Below, piece after piece: positions 19,089 through 28,649 of a DNA stretch of 64,000 nucleotides. The stretch is from assembly GCF_014652695.1 (NCBI RefSeq), contig NZ_BMZH01000013.1, forward strand, positions 1 to 64,000. The letters run 5' to 3'. The notes under the pieces are model-generated. The model made no database searches. It was not told the DNA's origin and saw only the letters and a list, made by a program, of their open reading frames with translations. Positions within the stretch are counted from its first letter, which is position 1. Each line of letters opens with the position of its first letter. The translations under genes and the position numbers were made by a program. Source of the DNA: Algimonas arctica (GTDB lineage Bacteria; Pseudomonadota; Alphaproteobacteria; Caulobacterales; Maricaulaceae).

Positions 19089-20119
19089 GTTAAAAACTCC
19101 AAACGGGGGTCGGCGGCCTGTCGAAACATACGCTCAACCTGCTCTACCGTTACACTCTCCACGCCATCATGCGACCAGCCCGGATTGCGGTCTTTGTCGA
19201 TCAGTTGTGCGCGGATTCCTTCGTAAAAATCCTGAATGGTCAGGAAGTTAAGTGAGAGGTCGAGTTCGGCGCTCATAGCCGCGCGAAAATCGAGGTCCGC
19301 GCCCCGGCGCATCGCTTCCAACGTCGTTGCCATGGCCAGCGGGCTTTTGCGACGGATAAGCTTAGCCTGATGTGCGGTCCAGTCTGATCCATCAGAATCC
19401 AGAGCGGCGAGAATGTCAGCAACCCGAGTTGCATCAAACATATTCACTGCATCCGGAATATCCTCACATTCGGGTGGCGCTTCGTTGAAATGCTCCAGAA
19501 CAGCCGCAACATCGTCCGCACCTGATAGGGCCTCGATCATCGCGCCGTGGGTCTGAGTGGGCACGAAATGCGTCGCGACTCCGAGCCCCACAGATTGCGT
19601 TGGGCCCAACCGCGCGCCGGTTAAACCCAGCCAATTCCCAACCGCCATGCCCAGTCTCGGCAGAAAGTAAGTCCCGCCCACATCCGGGAAATAACCGATG
19701 CCGGTTTCGGGCATTGCAAAGAGGGTCGTATTGCCCGCGACGCGGTACTGTCCATGCACGGACAGGCCAACACCGCCGCCCATGACGATGCCATCGATCA
19801 GCGCGATATAGGGCTTGGAATAGCTTTGGATCAGTTCATTGAGCGCATATTCCACGCGCCAGAATGTTTCCGCCCGGCTGTCTTTGGCTTTGCCGCTGTC
19901 ATGTAACATAATGACGTCGCCGCCCGCGCAAAACGCGCGGTCGCCTTCCCCATCGACAAGCACGGCTTTGACCGTGTCGTCATCCTGCCAGGTAATAAGT
20001 GCCTGCGTGATCGCAACGCACATCTCTTCTGTCAGCGCATTGAGCGCCTTGGGGCGATTCAGCGTGATCCGGCCGAGTGAGCCTTCGATCCGAGCGATAA
20101 TCGTGTCGGTCATAGTCAT
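19085..20119 (-). CDS. 3-hydroxyisobutyryl-CoA hydrolase
   Basis: Crotonase-fold thioesterase releasing 3-hydroxyisobutyrate from its CoA ester in valine degradation. Length (344 residues) and the segments GGGVGLSVHG and MPETGIGYFPDVGG (oxyanion hole and catalytic Glu/Asp) point to the HIBCH subgroup rather than a simple enoyl-CoA hydratase of about 260 residues. The start may be the ATG at 20119 or the one two codons later. It lies between the acyl-CoA dehydrogenase and mmsB genes, which agrees with the pathway. The enoyl-CoA hydratase step must be encoded elsewhere. Confidence 0.9.
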   Translation of the reverse strand: MTMTDTIIARIEGSLGRITLNRPKALNALTEEMCVAITQALITWQDDDTVKAVLVDGEGDRAFCAGGDVIMLHDSGKAKDSRAETFWRVEYALNELIQSYSKPYIALIDGIVMGGGVGLSVHGQYRVAGNTTLFAMPETGIGYFPDVGGTYFLPRLGMAVGNWLGLTGARLGPTQSVGLGVATHFVPTQTHGAMIEALSGADDVAAVLEHFNEAPPECEDIPDAVNMFDATRVADILAALDSDGSDWTAHQAKLIRRKSPLAMATTLEAMRRGADLDFRAAMSAELDLSLNFLTIQDFYEGIRAQLIDKDRNPGWSHDGVESVTVEQVERMFRQAADPRLEFLT

Positions 20120-20157
20120 TCCAAATTCTTCCGTTTATCGACGGGGATGGATCGGTG

Positions 20158-21303
20158 TTATTGGCGCAACATGCCGCGCGAGATAATCACGCGCATAATG
20201 TCGTTCGTGCCTTCGAGGATCTGATGGACGCGTAAATCGCGCACGATCCGTTCGACTTGATAGTCCGCCAGATAGCCATACCCGCCGTGAACCTGCAACG
20301 CGTCGTTCGCAATTTTGGAGCAGAGGTCCGTCGCGAACCGTTTGCCCATCGCGCAATACATGCCAGCATTCGGCGCTTTATTATCGATGGCATCCGCACC
20401 CCGGTAAATCATCAATCGGGAAGCTTCCAACTCTGTCGCCATATCGGCGAGACGGAATTGTGTGTTTTGGAAATCTGCAATCGCTTTGCCAAATTGCTTG
20501 CGTTCTTTCGCATAATCCGTCGCCAGCTTTAGCGCAGCCGACGCCCCGCCGAGCGAACAGGCGCCGATATTAATCCGCCCGCCATCGAGCCCCGCCATGG
20601 CAAATTTAAAACCGTCGCCTTCTGCGCCGACTCGGTTTGCGGCGGGAATACGACAATCCTCAAAGATCACTTGCGCGGTCGGTTGGGCATGCCAGCCCAT
20701 CTTGCGCTCATTCGGACCAAAGGACAGGCCGGGCGCGTCTTTGTCGATGACGAAACAGGAGACACCTTTCGCCCCATCATCCGACGTACGTGCCATCACG
20801 ACATAGACATCCGACCAACCTGCGCCGGAAATAAACTGCTTGCTCCCGTTGAGGACATAATCATCGCCGTCTCGCACCGCCTTGGTCGATAGCGACGCCG
20901 CGTCCGAGCCTGCGCCCGGCTCAGTCAAACAGTATGACGCAATCAGCTCGCCCGCGACCAGCTTAGGAACATAACGCGATTTGAGAGTCGCGTCGCCAAA
21001 ACGCGAGATCATCCATGTCGCCATATTATGGATTGTCATCATGGCCGTGTGCGACACGTCGCCCGCCGCCAGCTGTTCAAACACCATGGCCGAAGCGAGC
21101 CGGGTTAGCCCTGTGCCGCCATCCTCTTCGGGAATATAAATGCCGAGAAACCCGAGGTCGGCCGCCTTCGTGAAAACCGAACGGTCGAGCGCTTTTTCTC
21201 GGTCCCAGCGTTCGGCATGGGGCGCGAGCTCAGTTTTGGCGAATTGGGCCGCCATGTCCTGAATCATCGTCAGGTCTTCGGTGAGTTGGAATTGCATGCG
21301 CAT
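20158..21303 (-). CDS. Acyl-CoA dehydrogenase, probably isobutyryl-CoA dehydrogenase
   Basis: FAD-dependent acyl-CoA dehydrogenase of 381 residues, the first gene of the valine-catabolism set. It carries the FAD/substrate signature YCLTEPGAGSDAASL and the C-terminal VHGGYGYLADYQVERIVRD and LEGTNDIMR, the last containing the catalytic glutamate. Passing electrons to ETF, it would oxidise isobutyryl-CoA to methacrylyl-CoA. Specificity is inferred from the neighbours. The start is the ATG at 21303 or 21297. Confidence 0.88.
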   Translation of the reverse strand: MRMQFQLTEDLTMIQDMAAQFAKTELAPHAERWDREKALDRSVFTKAADLGFLGIYIPEEDGGTGLTRLASAMVFEQLAAGDVSHTAMMTIHNMATWMISRFGDATLKSRYVPKLVAGELIASYCLTEPGAGSDAASLSTKAVRDGDDYVLNGSKQFISGAGWSDVYVVMARTSDDGAKGVSCFVIDKDAPGLSFGPNERKMGWHAQPTAQVIFEDCRIPAANRVGAEGDGFKFAMAGLDGGRINIGACSLGGASAALKLATDYAKERKQFGKAIADFQNTQFRLADMATELEASRLMIYRGADAIDNKAPNAGMYCAMGKRFATDLCSKIANDALQVHGGYGYLADYQVERIVRDLRVHQILEGTNDIMRVIISRGMLRQ

Positions 21304-21420
21304 GATATGCCGCCCACGCGCATGAAATACAACGGGCGAAGATAGCGCAGGGTAGGATGGACATCGCCCGTTCGAGGCTCATTGGGCCATTGACGGGAAA
21401 CATATTGCGCGCGACCCAAT

Positions 21421-21441
21421 TTGAGCCGGGCGCCGGCTCAA
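21421..21441. repeat. Perfect 9-bp inverted repeat (hairpin)
   Basis: TTGAGCCGG and CCGGCTCAA separated by GCG, placed 28 nt after the stop of the leftward secreted-protein gene. No T-tract follows on either strand, so it is at best a weak terminator or 3'-end stabiliser; a REP-like element is also possible. Confidence 0.5.
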
Positions 21442-21469
21442 ATCATGGCACGCCCCGTAAAGACCCTCC

Positions 21470-22522
21470 TCAGTCGACGCAGAGCCCGGGACCCGCTTGA
21501 CCATTCACGACTTCGGAGAAACACCCGAACGGATTGTCATTGGCCTGACAGACGCCACTGACGGAGGCTCCCATTTCGCTGGATAGATCGCCGCGACATT
21601 GCCCCTGACACTGGTTTGAATCCGTGCAGACAAGGCCGCCGTCACTAAAGGGGGTCGTACAGCGCTCAGCGCCGAGCATCCCCGCCCGTTCCACATACCC
21701 ACCGCGTTGCACACAAGCGAGCTTATCGGCTTGGCTTAACGTGCCATTTGGGACGGGGGGAATCGGCGTGTGCGGCTCAGCTGACACTGTCGTCAACGTC
21801 TGAAACGGACGCAAATAGTCTCCGCCCACAGCAATCCGAGAGCGTTTAGCGCGCGGTTCCAACGTCACGAACGTGTGGCGCGACGCATCATACAGATAGA
21901 GACTGTGCTCATCATAGCCGACGACTTGGAGATGAAACGCCTCACCATTTTCGGTGTTTTGCTCCCAAACCACGTCTGACACCTGCATAAATTGTCCGCC
22001 CACATATGTCGCGGACATCAGGTCTTTTGGCAATGGGGCCGACGGATTGACAACCGGAGGCGTCACCACAGGCGGATGTGCAACAGGGGGAGCGACCACA
22101 GGAGGTTGAACGACCGGCGGCTGAGTGCCGGGCGTTTGAATGAAGACCATCTGTTCGATCTTCGTGATCGTGTAGATTGGTTTCGGTGCTTGGCCGGGCC
22201 ATTGCCCTTTGATAATTTTATTCGTCAAATCGACGAATAATTTCACTTGGCCATTGGGCCCTGTCAGTTCAATTGACTGCGCCGTGGACGCCGTTTCAAA
22301 GAATTCGTAATTGATGACGCCATTATTTCGCTTTTCAAACCAACGGCCATATTGCTCCGTGCTTTGCACGAGGCGGCCACCGCGAAAATGGATCACGGCG
22401 ATATCGGTGTTGGGTCTTTGGACCGAAACCTCTGCGCCAGCCGATTGAGCGTAGGTTGCGGACAGGACAAAGCCCATCATGATCAGGGTAAAAAGCCCTA
22501 TAAATATGCGGATGAATTTCAT
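21470..22522 (-). CDS. Secreted protein with proline-valine repeat, function unknown
   Basis: Exported protein of 350 residues from the ATG at 22522, which starts a signal peptide ending near TYAQSAGA. Three parts are visible: a basic beta-rich N-terminal domain (about 25-125); a low-complexity linker of repeated PPVV units (PPVVQ, PPVVA, PPVAH, PPVVT, PPVVN, about 137-162); and a C-terminal part with about nine cysteines (CVQRGG, CTTPF, CTDSNQCQGQC, CQAND, CFSEV, CVD), probably disulfide-bonded. I do not recognise the family. The layout suggests a surface or periplasmic protein with two modules joined by a stiff spacer. Confidence 0.65.
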   Translation of the reverse strand: MKFIRIFIGLFTLIMMGFVLSATYAQSAGAEVSVQRPNTDIAVIHFRGGRLVQSTEQYGRWFEKRNNGVINYEFFETASTAQSIELTGPNGQVKLFVDLTNKIIKGQWPGQAPKPIYTITKIEQMVFIQTPGTQPPVVQPPVVAPPVAHPPVVTPPVVNPSAPLPKDLMSATYVGGQFMQVSDVVWEQNTENGEAFHLQVVGYDEHSLYLYDASRHTFVTLEPRAKRSRIAVGGDYLRPFQTLTTVSAEPHTPIPPVPNGTLSQADKLACVQRGGYVERAGMLGAERCTTPFSDGGLVCTDSNQCQGQCRGDLSSEMGASVSGVCQANDNPFGCFSEVVNGQAGPGLCVD

Positions 22523-22650
22523 GGTTGCGTCCTTGTGCTGGAGGCGGTGCACCCCATCGACCCTTTACAATTGGTCGTCCTTCCTAGCACAATAATCTTT
22601 CTCAAAATGAACCGGCTTAATTACAAACCGGATGATGACGTCTCCTGCGT

Positions 22651-22669
22651 TCCGTCAGCGCCTGACGGA
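22651..22669. promoter_or_regulatory. Perfect 19-nt palindrome upstream of acyl-CoA dehydrogenase
   Basis: TCCGTCAG-CGC-CTGACGGA is an exact 8-bp inverted repeat ending 16 nt before the ATG at 22686. It could be an operator for a dimeric repressor (TetR or similar) or a hairpin masking the ribosome-binding site. No regulator gene adjoins it. Confidence 0.4.
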
Positions 22670-22685
22670 TGATAGGCTTTACCCT

Positions 22686-23960
22686 ATGCAAAACTTGTTC
22701 CAAACGCCCGTAGACATCGAAGACTACCTCATCACGCTCGACGATTTCATTGATGAACAGATCAAACCGTTAGAAAATCAAGACGATAACATCCGTTTCT
22801 TTGATCACCGACGAGAGAACGCTCGGACCGATTGGGATCAAGGCGGATTACCCAGCAAAGACTGGGAAGCGCTCCTGACAGTGGCCCGAAAGCGCGCCGA
22901 TGCTGCAGGTCATTTTCGGTTTCAGCTGCCAAAGGAGTTTGGCGGGCAAAACGGCGGTAATCTCGCCATGGCCCGCATTCGTGAGCATTTCGCCGCCAAA
23001 GGGCTCGGCCTGCACAATGATCTTCAAAATGAACATTCCATCGTTGGTAATCTCGTCCAGCCCCTCATGGTGCGCGACTTCGGGACTGAGGCGCAAAAAC
23101 AATTCATCGAGCCGATGTGCCGGGGGGAAATGTTATGGAGCTTCGGGCTGACGGAAGAAGACCACGGCTCTGACGCCACATGGATGGAAACACGCGCCGT
23201 TCGCCACACACAAGACGGCGTTAAAGGCTGGCGTATCAATGGCCATAAAATGTGGACCACCGGCTTGCATGTCGCGACCCATGTCATGTGCTTTGCGCGG
23301 CACTCCGGCGAAGACGGAAGCGCCCGCGGGATCGGCTGTTTTGTTGTCGATACACAGGCCCAAGGGTTTGAGGTTGGCGAGTATCTGTGGACGTTCAACA
23401 TGCCGACTGATCATCCGAAGTGCAGCTTTCATGACGTCTTCGTCCCCGACGATATGGTGCTTGGCGATCTCGATTTCGGCCTCGCCTGCGCGCAGCATTT
23501 CGTTCACGAAAACCGGATTCGTCAGGCCGCCAGTTCGCTCGGCGCGGCGCAATATTGTATTGATGAGAGTGTGCGCTACGCCAAGGAACGTGCGCCATTC
23601 GGCAAACCCCTCTGGCTCAATCAAGCGATCCAATTCCCACTTGTCGAGCTTCAAACCGAAGCTGAAATGCTGCGCTTACTGATCTATAAAACGGCCCATG
23701 AAATGGACGGAATGAGTAAGGTTGAGGTAGCCAAGCGACTGACGGATAAGGTCAGCATGTGTAACTACCGCGCCAACCGCCTTGTCTGTCAGGCGGCGGA
23801 CCGCGCCATGCAAGTCCATGGCGGCATGGGCTATTCCCGGCACAAACCGTTCGAGCATATTTATCGCCATCACCGCCGCTACCGCATCACCGAAGGGTCT
23901 GAGGAAATTCAAATCCGCAAAGTCGCGGCGGTCTTGTTTGGAAAAATCAAGACGACTTAA
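22686..23960 (+). CDS. Acyl-CoA dehydrogenase family protein
   Basis: Acyl-CoA dehydrogenase-like flavoprotein of 424 residues from the ATG at 22686. Recognisable are [18 protein letters not shown] (flavin-side signature), [17 protein letters not shown] and the C-terminal [28 protein letters not shown]. The final segment reads [12 protein letters not shown], with a glutamate at the usual catalytic place. It resembles the longer ACAD10/11-like or FadE-type subgroup. The substrate is unknown. Its stop codon overlaps that of purT on the other strand, sharing TTAA. Confidence 0.85.
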   Translation: MQNLFQTPVDIEDYLITLDDFIDEQIKPLENQDDNIRFFDHRRENARTDWDQGGLPSKDWEALLTVARKRADAAGHFRFQLPKEFGGQNGGNLAMARIREHFAAKGLGLHNDLQNEHSIVGNLVQPLMVRDFGTEAQKQFIEPMCRGEMLWSFGLTEEDHGSDATWMETRAVRHTQDGVKGWRINGHKMWTTGLHVATHVMCFARHSGEDGSARGIGCFVVDTQAQGFEVGEYLWTFNMPTDHPKCSFHDVFVPDDMVLGDLDFGLACAQHFVHENRIRQAASSLGAAQYCIDESVRYAKERAPFGKPLWLNQAIQFPLVELQTEAEMLRLLIYKTAHEMDGMSKVEVAKRLTDKVSMCNYRANRLVCQAADRAMQVHGGMGYSRHKPFEHIYRHHRRYRITEGSEEIQIRKVAAVLFGKIKTT

Positions 23961-25180
23961 TCAAGACTGACAATAACGGCTGTCGCAGATCGCTCCGCCC
24001 TCGCTCGTGCAGCCTCAATCGTCTCTCCGCGCGCCAACGCGACCCCTAATCGGCGCGTCCCCGCTAAGGACGGTTTGCCAAACACGCGGAGCTGCGTGTC
24101 AGACTCTGCAAGCGCCGCGTCCACGCCGTCAAAGGCAGGGTTGTTGGACGTGCCATGACCCAGTATAACATGCGACGCGCTCGGTCCAAATTGACGGATG
24201 GCGGGGATCGGCAAGCCGAGGATAGCCCGGACGTGCAGCGCAAATTCTGACAGATCTTGGCTGATCAGCGTCACGAGCCCAGTATCATGCGGACGGGGTG
24301 AGGCTTCGGAAAAAATAACCACATCACCCTTGATGAACATTTCGACCCCGAACACGCCCCAACCCGGACGATCTCCAACAAGAGCCGCGCAGGCCCGTTC
24401 GGCCATCTGTGTGGCCGCCCGGAGTGCGGTATCGCTCATTCGCTGGGGCTGCCAACTTTCGCGGTAATCGCCATCAACTTGGCGATGACCAATCGGCGCG
24501 CACACGGTCGTGCGTGTCCCGCCGTGTCCGTCAGAATGGCGAACGGTCAGCAGGGTAATTTCATAATCAAAATCGACAAACCCTTCGACAATAATGCGCG
24601 ACGCCCCCGTTCGACCGCCGTCTTGGCTATAGCGCCACACATCAGCCATATCAGCGGCGTTCTTGGCTACACTCTGCCCCTTACCTGATGAGCTCATGAC
24701 CGGTTTAATCACGACAGGGTAGCCAATCGCGTCCGCGGCCTTGCGCGCCTCATCCTCACTATCGGCAAAGCGATAGGGCGATGTCAGCAAACCCAGCTCT
24801 TCAGCGGCCATCCGGCGGATGCCTTCACGGTCCATGGTCAATTTCGCGGCCCGCGCCGTTGGTACGACGTGTAAGCCTTCGGCCTCCAGCGTGACCAATA
24901 GGTCCGTCGCAATCGCTTCGATCTCAGGGACAACAAGATCGGGACGTTCACGGGCGATCACACCGCGCAAAGCGCGTTCGTCCAGCATATCAATGACATG
25001 GCTCCGATGGGCGACCTGCATCGCGGGCGCATTCGCATAACGGTCCACGGCGATGACCTCGACCCCAAGCCGTTGCAGTTCAATCGCGACTTCTTTGCCT
25101 AGCTCCCCACTTCCCAGCAGCATCACCCGTGTAGCCCCCCGCGTTTTTGCCGTTCCCAATCTCACCGTCTCTGTCCCCAT
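23957..25180 (-). CDS. purT: Formate-dependent phosphoribosylglycinamide formyltransferase
   Basis: ATP-grasp enzyme making formyl-GAR from GAR, formate and ATP in purine synthesis, an alternative to folate-dependent PurN. The 407-residue protein shows the N-terminal [30 protein letters not shown], the ATP-grasp glycine loop [13 protein letters not shown] and [11 protein letters not shown], all hallmarks of PurT. A formate source exists nearby, because HutG releases formate from N-formylglutamate. It is monocistronic, convergent with the acyl-CoA dehydrogenase and divergent from glpD. Confidence 0.94.
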   Translation of the reverse strand: MGTETVRLGTAKTRGATRVMLLGSGELGKEVAIELQRLGVEVIAVDRYANAPAMQVAHRSHVIDMLDERALRGVIARERPDLVVPEIEAIATDLLVTLEAEGLHVVPTARAAKLTMDREGIRRMAAEELGLLTSPYRFADSEDEARKAADAIGYPVVIKPVMSSSGKGQSVAKNAADMADVWRYSQDGGRTGASRIIVEGFVDFDYEITLLTVRHSDGHGGTRTTVCAPIGHRQVDGDYRESWQPQRMSDTALRAATQMAERACAALVGDRPGWGVFGVEMFIKGDVVIFSEASPRPHDTGLVTLISQDLSEFALHVRAILGLPIPAIRQFGPSASHVILGHGTSNNPAFDGVDAALAESDTQLRVFGKPSLAGTRRLGVALARGETIEAARARAERSATAVIVSLD

Positions 25181-25258
25181 CTGCTAATCTCCTTCACTTT
25201 GCCCTCTAACACCGCATTGCGCGTTTGCCAGTCGCGCGCGCTCCGCTATGGCCCATGT

Positions 25259-26731
25259 ATGAATATTTGTGACCTGCTTATCATTGGCGGCGGCATTAAC
25301 GGCACGGCGATTGCGCGGGACGCATCAGGCCGTGGCCTGTCTGTTGTATTATGCGAAAAAGATGACCTGGCGCGCCATACGAGCTCCGCGTCGACCAAAC
25401 TCATTCATGGCGGGCTCCGTTATCTTGAATATTATGAATTTCGATTGGTGCGTGAAGCCCTGATCGAGCGCGAAGTCTTATTGCGCGCTGCGCCGCATAT
25501 CATTTGGCCCCTTCGGTTTGTGCTTCCCTATGATGAAGGACAGCGCCCGGCATGGATGTTGCGCCTCGGTCTGTTTCTTTATGACAATCTTGGCGGACGG
25601 GAACTCTTACCCGGAACCAAGACCGTCGACCTTCGTAAAGCCCCGCATAATAGCGTGCTGGAAAAGCGGCTGAAGACCGGGTTTGAATATAGCGACTGTT
25701 GGGTCGAGGATGCGCGGTTGGTCGTGTTGAACGCTGTCGACGCCCAGAATAGAGGCGCTGATATACGTGTCGGCACCGAAGTCATCGCCATCGAAGCCCA
25801 CCCGGCAGGATATGAGGCGACGCTGTCCGATGGATCAACGATCATAACACGCGGGGTCGTGAATGCCGCTGGCCCGTGGGTTGATGAGGTTCTCTTCAAG
25901 ATCAAGAAAGATAAAAATGAAGCGGGTCTGCGCTTGATCAAGGGCAGCCATATCGTGACCAAACGGCTATTCCCTGGCGACCACGCCTATATGTTCCAAA
26001 ACGCCGATAACCGGATCATTTTTGCGATCCCGTATGAGCGTGACTTCACCCTCATCGGCACGACCGATGTGCCGTGGGATGCTGCGCCGGGTCCGATGGA
26101 GATTAGCCCTGAGGAAATTGATTATCTCTGTGCCGCAGCGTCAGAATATTTCGTGCATGATATAACGGCCGATGATGTCGTCTGGTCCTATGCCGGCGTC
26201 CGGCCGCTCTATGACGATAAAAGCGAAAATGCGTCCGCTGTGACTCGCGATTATGTGTTGGATATTGATGAGCTGTCCGCAGAGCGACCGCTCCTATCGA
26301 TTTATGGCGGCAAGATCACGACGTCCCGGAAACTCGCGGAGCACGCGTTAGAAAAGCTCGAGAAATATTACGGTGAAGCCGGGGATGACTGGACGGCAGA
26401 CGCCCAGCTTCCGGGTGGCGATTTTCCAGCCGACGATTTCAAGGGGTTTCTGAAGACGCAATCAGACCGCTACCCCGACGTGCCAAACGATGTGCTATTA
26501 CACCTCTGTCGCGCCTATGGAACGCGGATCACGCTGGTCTTGGGATCCGGTCCTGATGTTGATCTGGGCCGCTATTTCGGATCGCATCTGTTTGAAGCCG
26601 AAGCCCGCTATTTGCGCGCCCATGAATGGGCCCGGACTGCGGAAGATGTTTTGTACCGCCGGACCAAGCTTGGCTTGCACCTGAGTGAGGCCGAACGAGA
26701 CGCCTTCACGGAGTGGTTTAAAGAAATGTAA
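25259..26731 (+). CDS. glpD: Glycerol-3-phosphate dehydrogenase (aerobic, FAD)
   Basis: Membrane-associated flavoenzyme oxidising sn-glycerol-3-phosphate to dihydroxyacetone phosphate and reducing quinone. From the ATG at 25259 it has 490 residues, with the FAD motif GGGINGTAIARDASGRG near residue 10, HTSSASTKLIHGGLRYLE, LIGTTDVPWD and YAGVRPLYDD. An open frame reaches 25199 but the extra 20 residues precede the flavin-binding strand. Neither glpK, glpF nor glpR adjoins it, so it is probably expressed alone. Confidence 0.94.
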   Translation: MNICDLLIIGGGINGTAIARDASGRGLSVVLCEKDDLARHTSSASTKLIHGGLRYLEYYEFRLVREALIEREVLLRAAPHIIWPLRFVLPYDEGQRPAWMLRLGLFLYDNLGGRELLPGTKTVDLRKAPHNSVLEKRLKTGFEYSDCWVEDARLVVLNAVDAQNRGADIRVGTEVIAIEAHPAGYEATLSDGSTIITRGVVNAAGPWVDEVLFKIKKDKNEAGLRLIKGSHIVTKRLFPGDHAYMFQNADNRIIFAIPYERDFTLIGTTDVPWDAAPGPMEISPEEIDYLCAAASEYFVHDITADDVVWSYAGVRPLYDDKSENASAVTRDYVLDIDELSAERPLLSIYGGKITTSRKLAEHALEKLEKYYGEAGDDWTADAQLPGGDFPADDFKGFLKTQSDRYPDVPNDVLLHLCRAYGTRITLVLGSGPDVDLGRYFGSHLFEAEARYLRAHEWARTAEDVLYRRTKLGLHLSEAERDAFTEWFKEM

Positions 26732-26813
26732 TGAAACCCAACTGGGCCTTTTTGGAACAACTTTCAGTGTCGTGTCGTTAATTAGGCACAACGCAAATAG
26801 AAAGGCCTTTCAA

Positions 26814-27284
26814 ATGGATATCACAAATACACCCACACCCCTCGCCCTAACCAAAGAAGATACAATCGAGGAGCTGAACGATGTGACGCGCCTTATGATT
26901 GATAGTTTTAAAGGCTATAAAGATGCCGCCGATGAAGCGGATGATAGCTGGGCTTTGAAAGCCGATTTCGATCAACGCGCAACAGTACGTTCACGACATA
27001 TTGCCGCCATCCAGAATTATGTCCGCGAGCTTGGGGGTGAACCCTCAACACACGGAACGATGCGTGGTGCTGTCCATCGTGGCTGGATGAATTTTGCCAA
27101 TGTCTTCCGGGACGATGAAAAAGGCGCCATCGAGTCCGTCGAAAACGGTGAGACGTTCTTAGCCCACCGCATTGAAGACTGTATCGAAGACGGCCAGCTC
27201 GACGCTGTCGGCACACAATTACTTAAGCAAGCGCATCAAGACGTTTGCTCATCAGCACGACACTTTGATCGTTTAGACGGCTAA
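26814..27284 (+). CDS. DUF2383 / PA2169-type four-helix-bundle protein
   Basis: Cytoplasmic protein of 156 residues from the ATG at 26814. The pattern LNDVTRLMIDSFKGYKDAADEA, then RHIAAIQNYVRELGGEPSTHGTMRGAVHRGW and ENGETFLAHRIEDCI fits the PA2169 family (DUF2383), ferritin-like four-helix bundles often linked to general stress. Function is unknown. The longer frame starting at 26685 overlaps the end of glpD and is not credible. It is followed by a strong terminator. Confidence 0.83.
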   Translation: MDITNTPTPLALTKEDTIEELNDVTRLMIDSFKGYKDAADEADDSWALKADFDQRATVRSRHIAAIQNYVRELGGEPSTHGTMRGAVHRGWMNFANVFRDDEKGAIESVENGETFLAHRIEDCIEDGQLDAVGTQLLKQAHQDVCSSARHFDRLDG

Positions 27285-27308
27285 TCCGTTTGACACACTC
27301 ATGACTTT

Positions 27309-27342
27309 GCCCGCCCGCGCATTCCGCGAGGCGGGCTTTTTT
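27309..27342 (+). terminator. Rho-independent terminator
   Basis: Stem GCCCGCC/GGCGGGC extended by an inner CGCG/CGCG pairing, followed by TTTTTT, 24 nt after the DUF2383 stop. It ends 10 nt before the convergent sbtB-like stop; on that strand no U-run follows. Confidence 0.9.
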
Positions 27343-27352
27343 ATGGCTTGAA

Positions 27353-27667
27353 TTAAAAGAGTCCGGGCCGAAGAACGCGCACTTCGGACACATTGAGCAC
27401 GCCAATCCTGCGGTCGAGCATTTTATGCAAACGCTCCAAAGCGGGCTCCAGCACTTCTGCATCACCGATACAAATCACAACGACCATATCTGTGCTTTCG
27501 CTGATATCCGTACCGCGCGACCAACGAGTCTTTCCGCCAAAGCCCGCCATTGCAGGAATGACCGTCCATCCCGTGACGCCGCAATCCAGCAATACATCCT
27601 CCGCGCGACGCAAAGCTGGGCTTTCGATAATCAGTTCAAGGCGGAGTTTCTTATGATCTTCAGTCAT
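27353..27667 (-). CDS. PII-like signalling protein, SbtB type
   Basis: A 104-residue protein of ferredoxin-like fold in the PII superfamily. The pattern KKLRLELIIESPALRRAEDVLLDCGVTGWTVIPAMAGFGGKTRWSRG matches strands, helix and T-loop of SbtB/PII-like proteins; no redox CxxC tail of the kind seen in some cyanobacterial SbtB is present. SbtB binds adenine nucleotides, including cAMP in cyanobacteria, and controls the bicarbonate transporter SbtA. The SbtA-type gene lies 4 nt upstream, so the pairing supports the call. The ligand in this organism is unknown. Confidence 0.84.
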   Translation of the reverse strand: MTEDHKKLRLELIIESPALRRAEDVLLDCGVTGWTVIPAMAGFGGKTRWSRGTDISESTDMVVVICIGDAEVLEPALERLHKMLDRRIGVLNVSEVRVLRPGLF

Positions 27668-27671
27668 GATC

Positions 27672-28649
27672 CTATCCTGAAATCAACGAGGCAACGGCGA
27701 TATAGAGCGGGATACCAATCGCAATATTAAACGGAAAGGTCACGCCGAGCGACAAGGTCAAATAGACCGACGGATCGCTTTCGGGGAGCGCCAGACGCAT
27801 GGCGGCGGGCACAGCGATATAAGAGGCTGAAGCTGACAGAACCATTAGCAGGGCTAAATCACCGGGACCAATGCCAATGAGTACCCCACAGAGCGCCCCT
27901 ATCGACGCGCCAATCAGGGGCATATAAAGACCAAAAGCAATCGGTGCGACACCGAGCTTACGCCAACCGCGCCGCAGACCCCGACCTGCATTCAATCCCA
28001 TATCAAGCATAAACAAGCACAGTACGCCTTGGAACGGCGCTTTGAAGAAAGGGGATAATCGCTCAAAACCATCTTCGCCCGCGATAGCGCCAATGACCAA
28101 GGCCCCAAGCAAGACGACGATGGAGGCATTCAACAGAACTTCGCGCGCTAACTCACCCCGATCATGATGGGAGTCCTCATCTGAATTCGCTTTGTTCCCC
28201 CGCATCGCGAGCCAAAGCGCCGAAATGATCGCAGGCGTTTCCATGACCGCCGCGACAGCAACGAGATAGCCTGAACTCGGTACACCGGCCATGCGCAGCG
28301 CCTCAATCGCAGCGACAAAGGTAACAATCGAGATTGAGCCATAATGTCCGGCCGTCGCCGCCGCATCGACCTTCGACAGGCCGCTCGTGATCCGAAGCGC
28401 CGCATAAGCGACAAAGGGCAAGCCAAAGGATAGCAGCGTCGCCGCACCGAAAACGGCGAATACTTGTCCGTCCAATGCGGTTTTGGACATTTCCACTCCG
28501 CCTTTGAGGCCGATCGCCATCATTAAATAGATGGCCAAGCCTTTGGCGAAGCTTTGCGGCACGCTCATCGGTGAGCGTAATATCGCCGCAAAGAGGCCGA
28601 GTGCGAAAAACAAGACAACGGGCGACAGTAAGGTCGACAGAGCGTTCAT
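27672..28649 (-). CDS. SbtA-type sodium-dependent bicarbonate permease
   Basis: Inner-membrane protein of 325 residues with about ten helices in two inverted halves (DUF897/SbtA family). KGLAIYLMMAIGLKGGVEM, GHYGSISIVTF, LMVLSASASYIAVPAAMRLALPESDPSVYL and FPFNIAIGIPLYI correspond to the conserved SbtA segments. Known SbtA proteins import HCO3- with Na+. It overlaps the permease gene upstream by 4 nt (28646-28649) and is followed by sbtB. In a probable heterotroph it would feed carboxylases or pH control rather than CO2 fixation; that role is inference. Confidence 0.85.
   Translation of the reverse strand: MNALSTLLSPVVLFFALGLFAAILRSPMSVPQSFAKGLAIYLMMAIGLKGGVEMSKTALDGQVFAVFGAATLLSFGLPFVAYAALRITSGLSKVDAAATAGHYGSISIVTFVAAIEALRMAGVPSSGYLVAVAAVMETPAIISALWLAMRGNKANSDEDSHHDRGELAREVLLNASIVVLLGALVIGAIAGEDGFERLSPFFKAPFQGVLCLFMLDMGLNAGRGLRRGWRKLGVAPIAFGLYMPLIGASIGALCGVLIGIGPGDLALLMVLSASASYIAVPAAMRLALPESDPSVYLTLSLGVTFPFNIAIGIPLYIAVASLISG

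Noticed and set aside
27309-27342. DUF2383 terminator also serving the sbtB operon
   Set aside because: The minus-strand sequence after the stem lacks a T-run.
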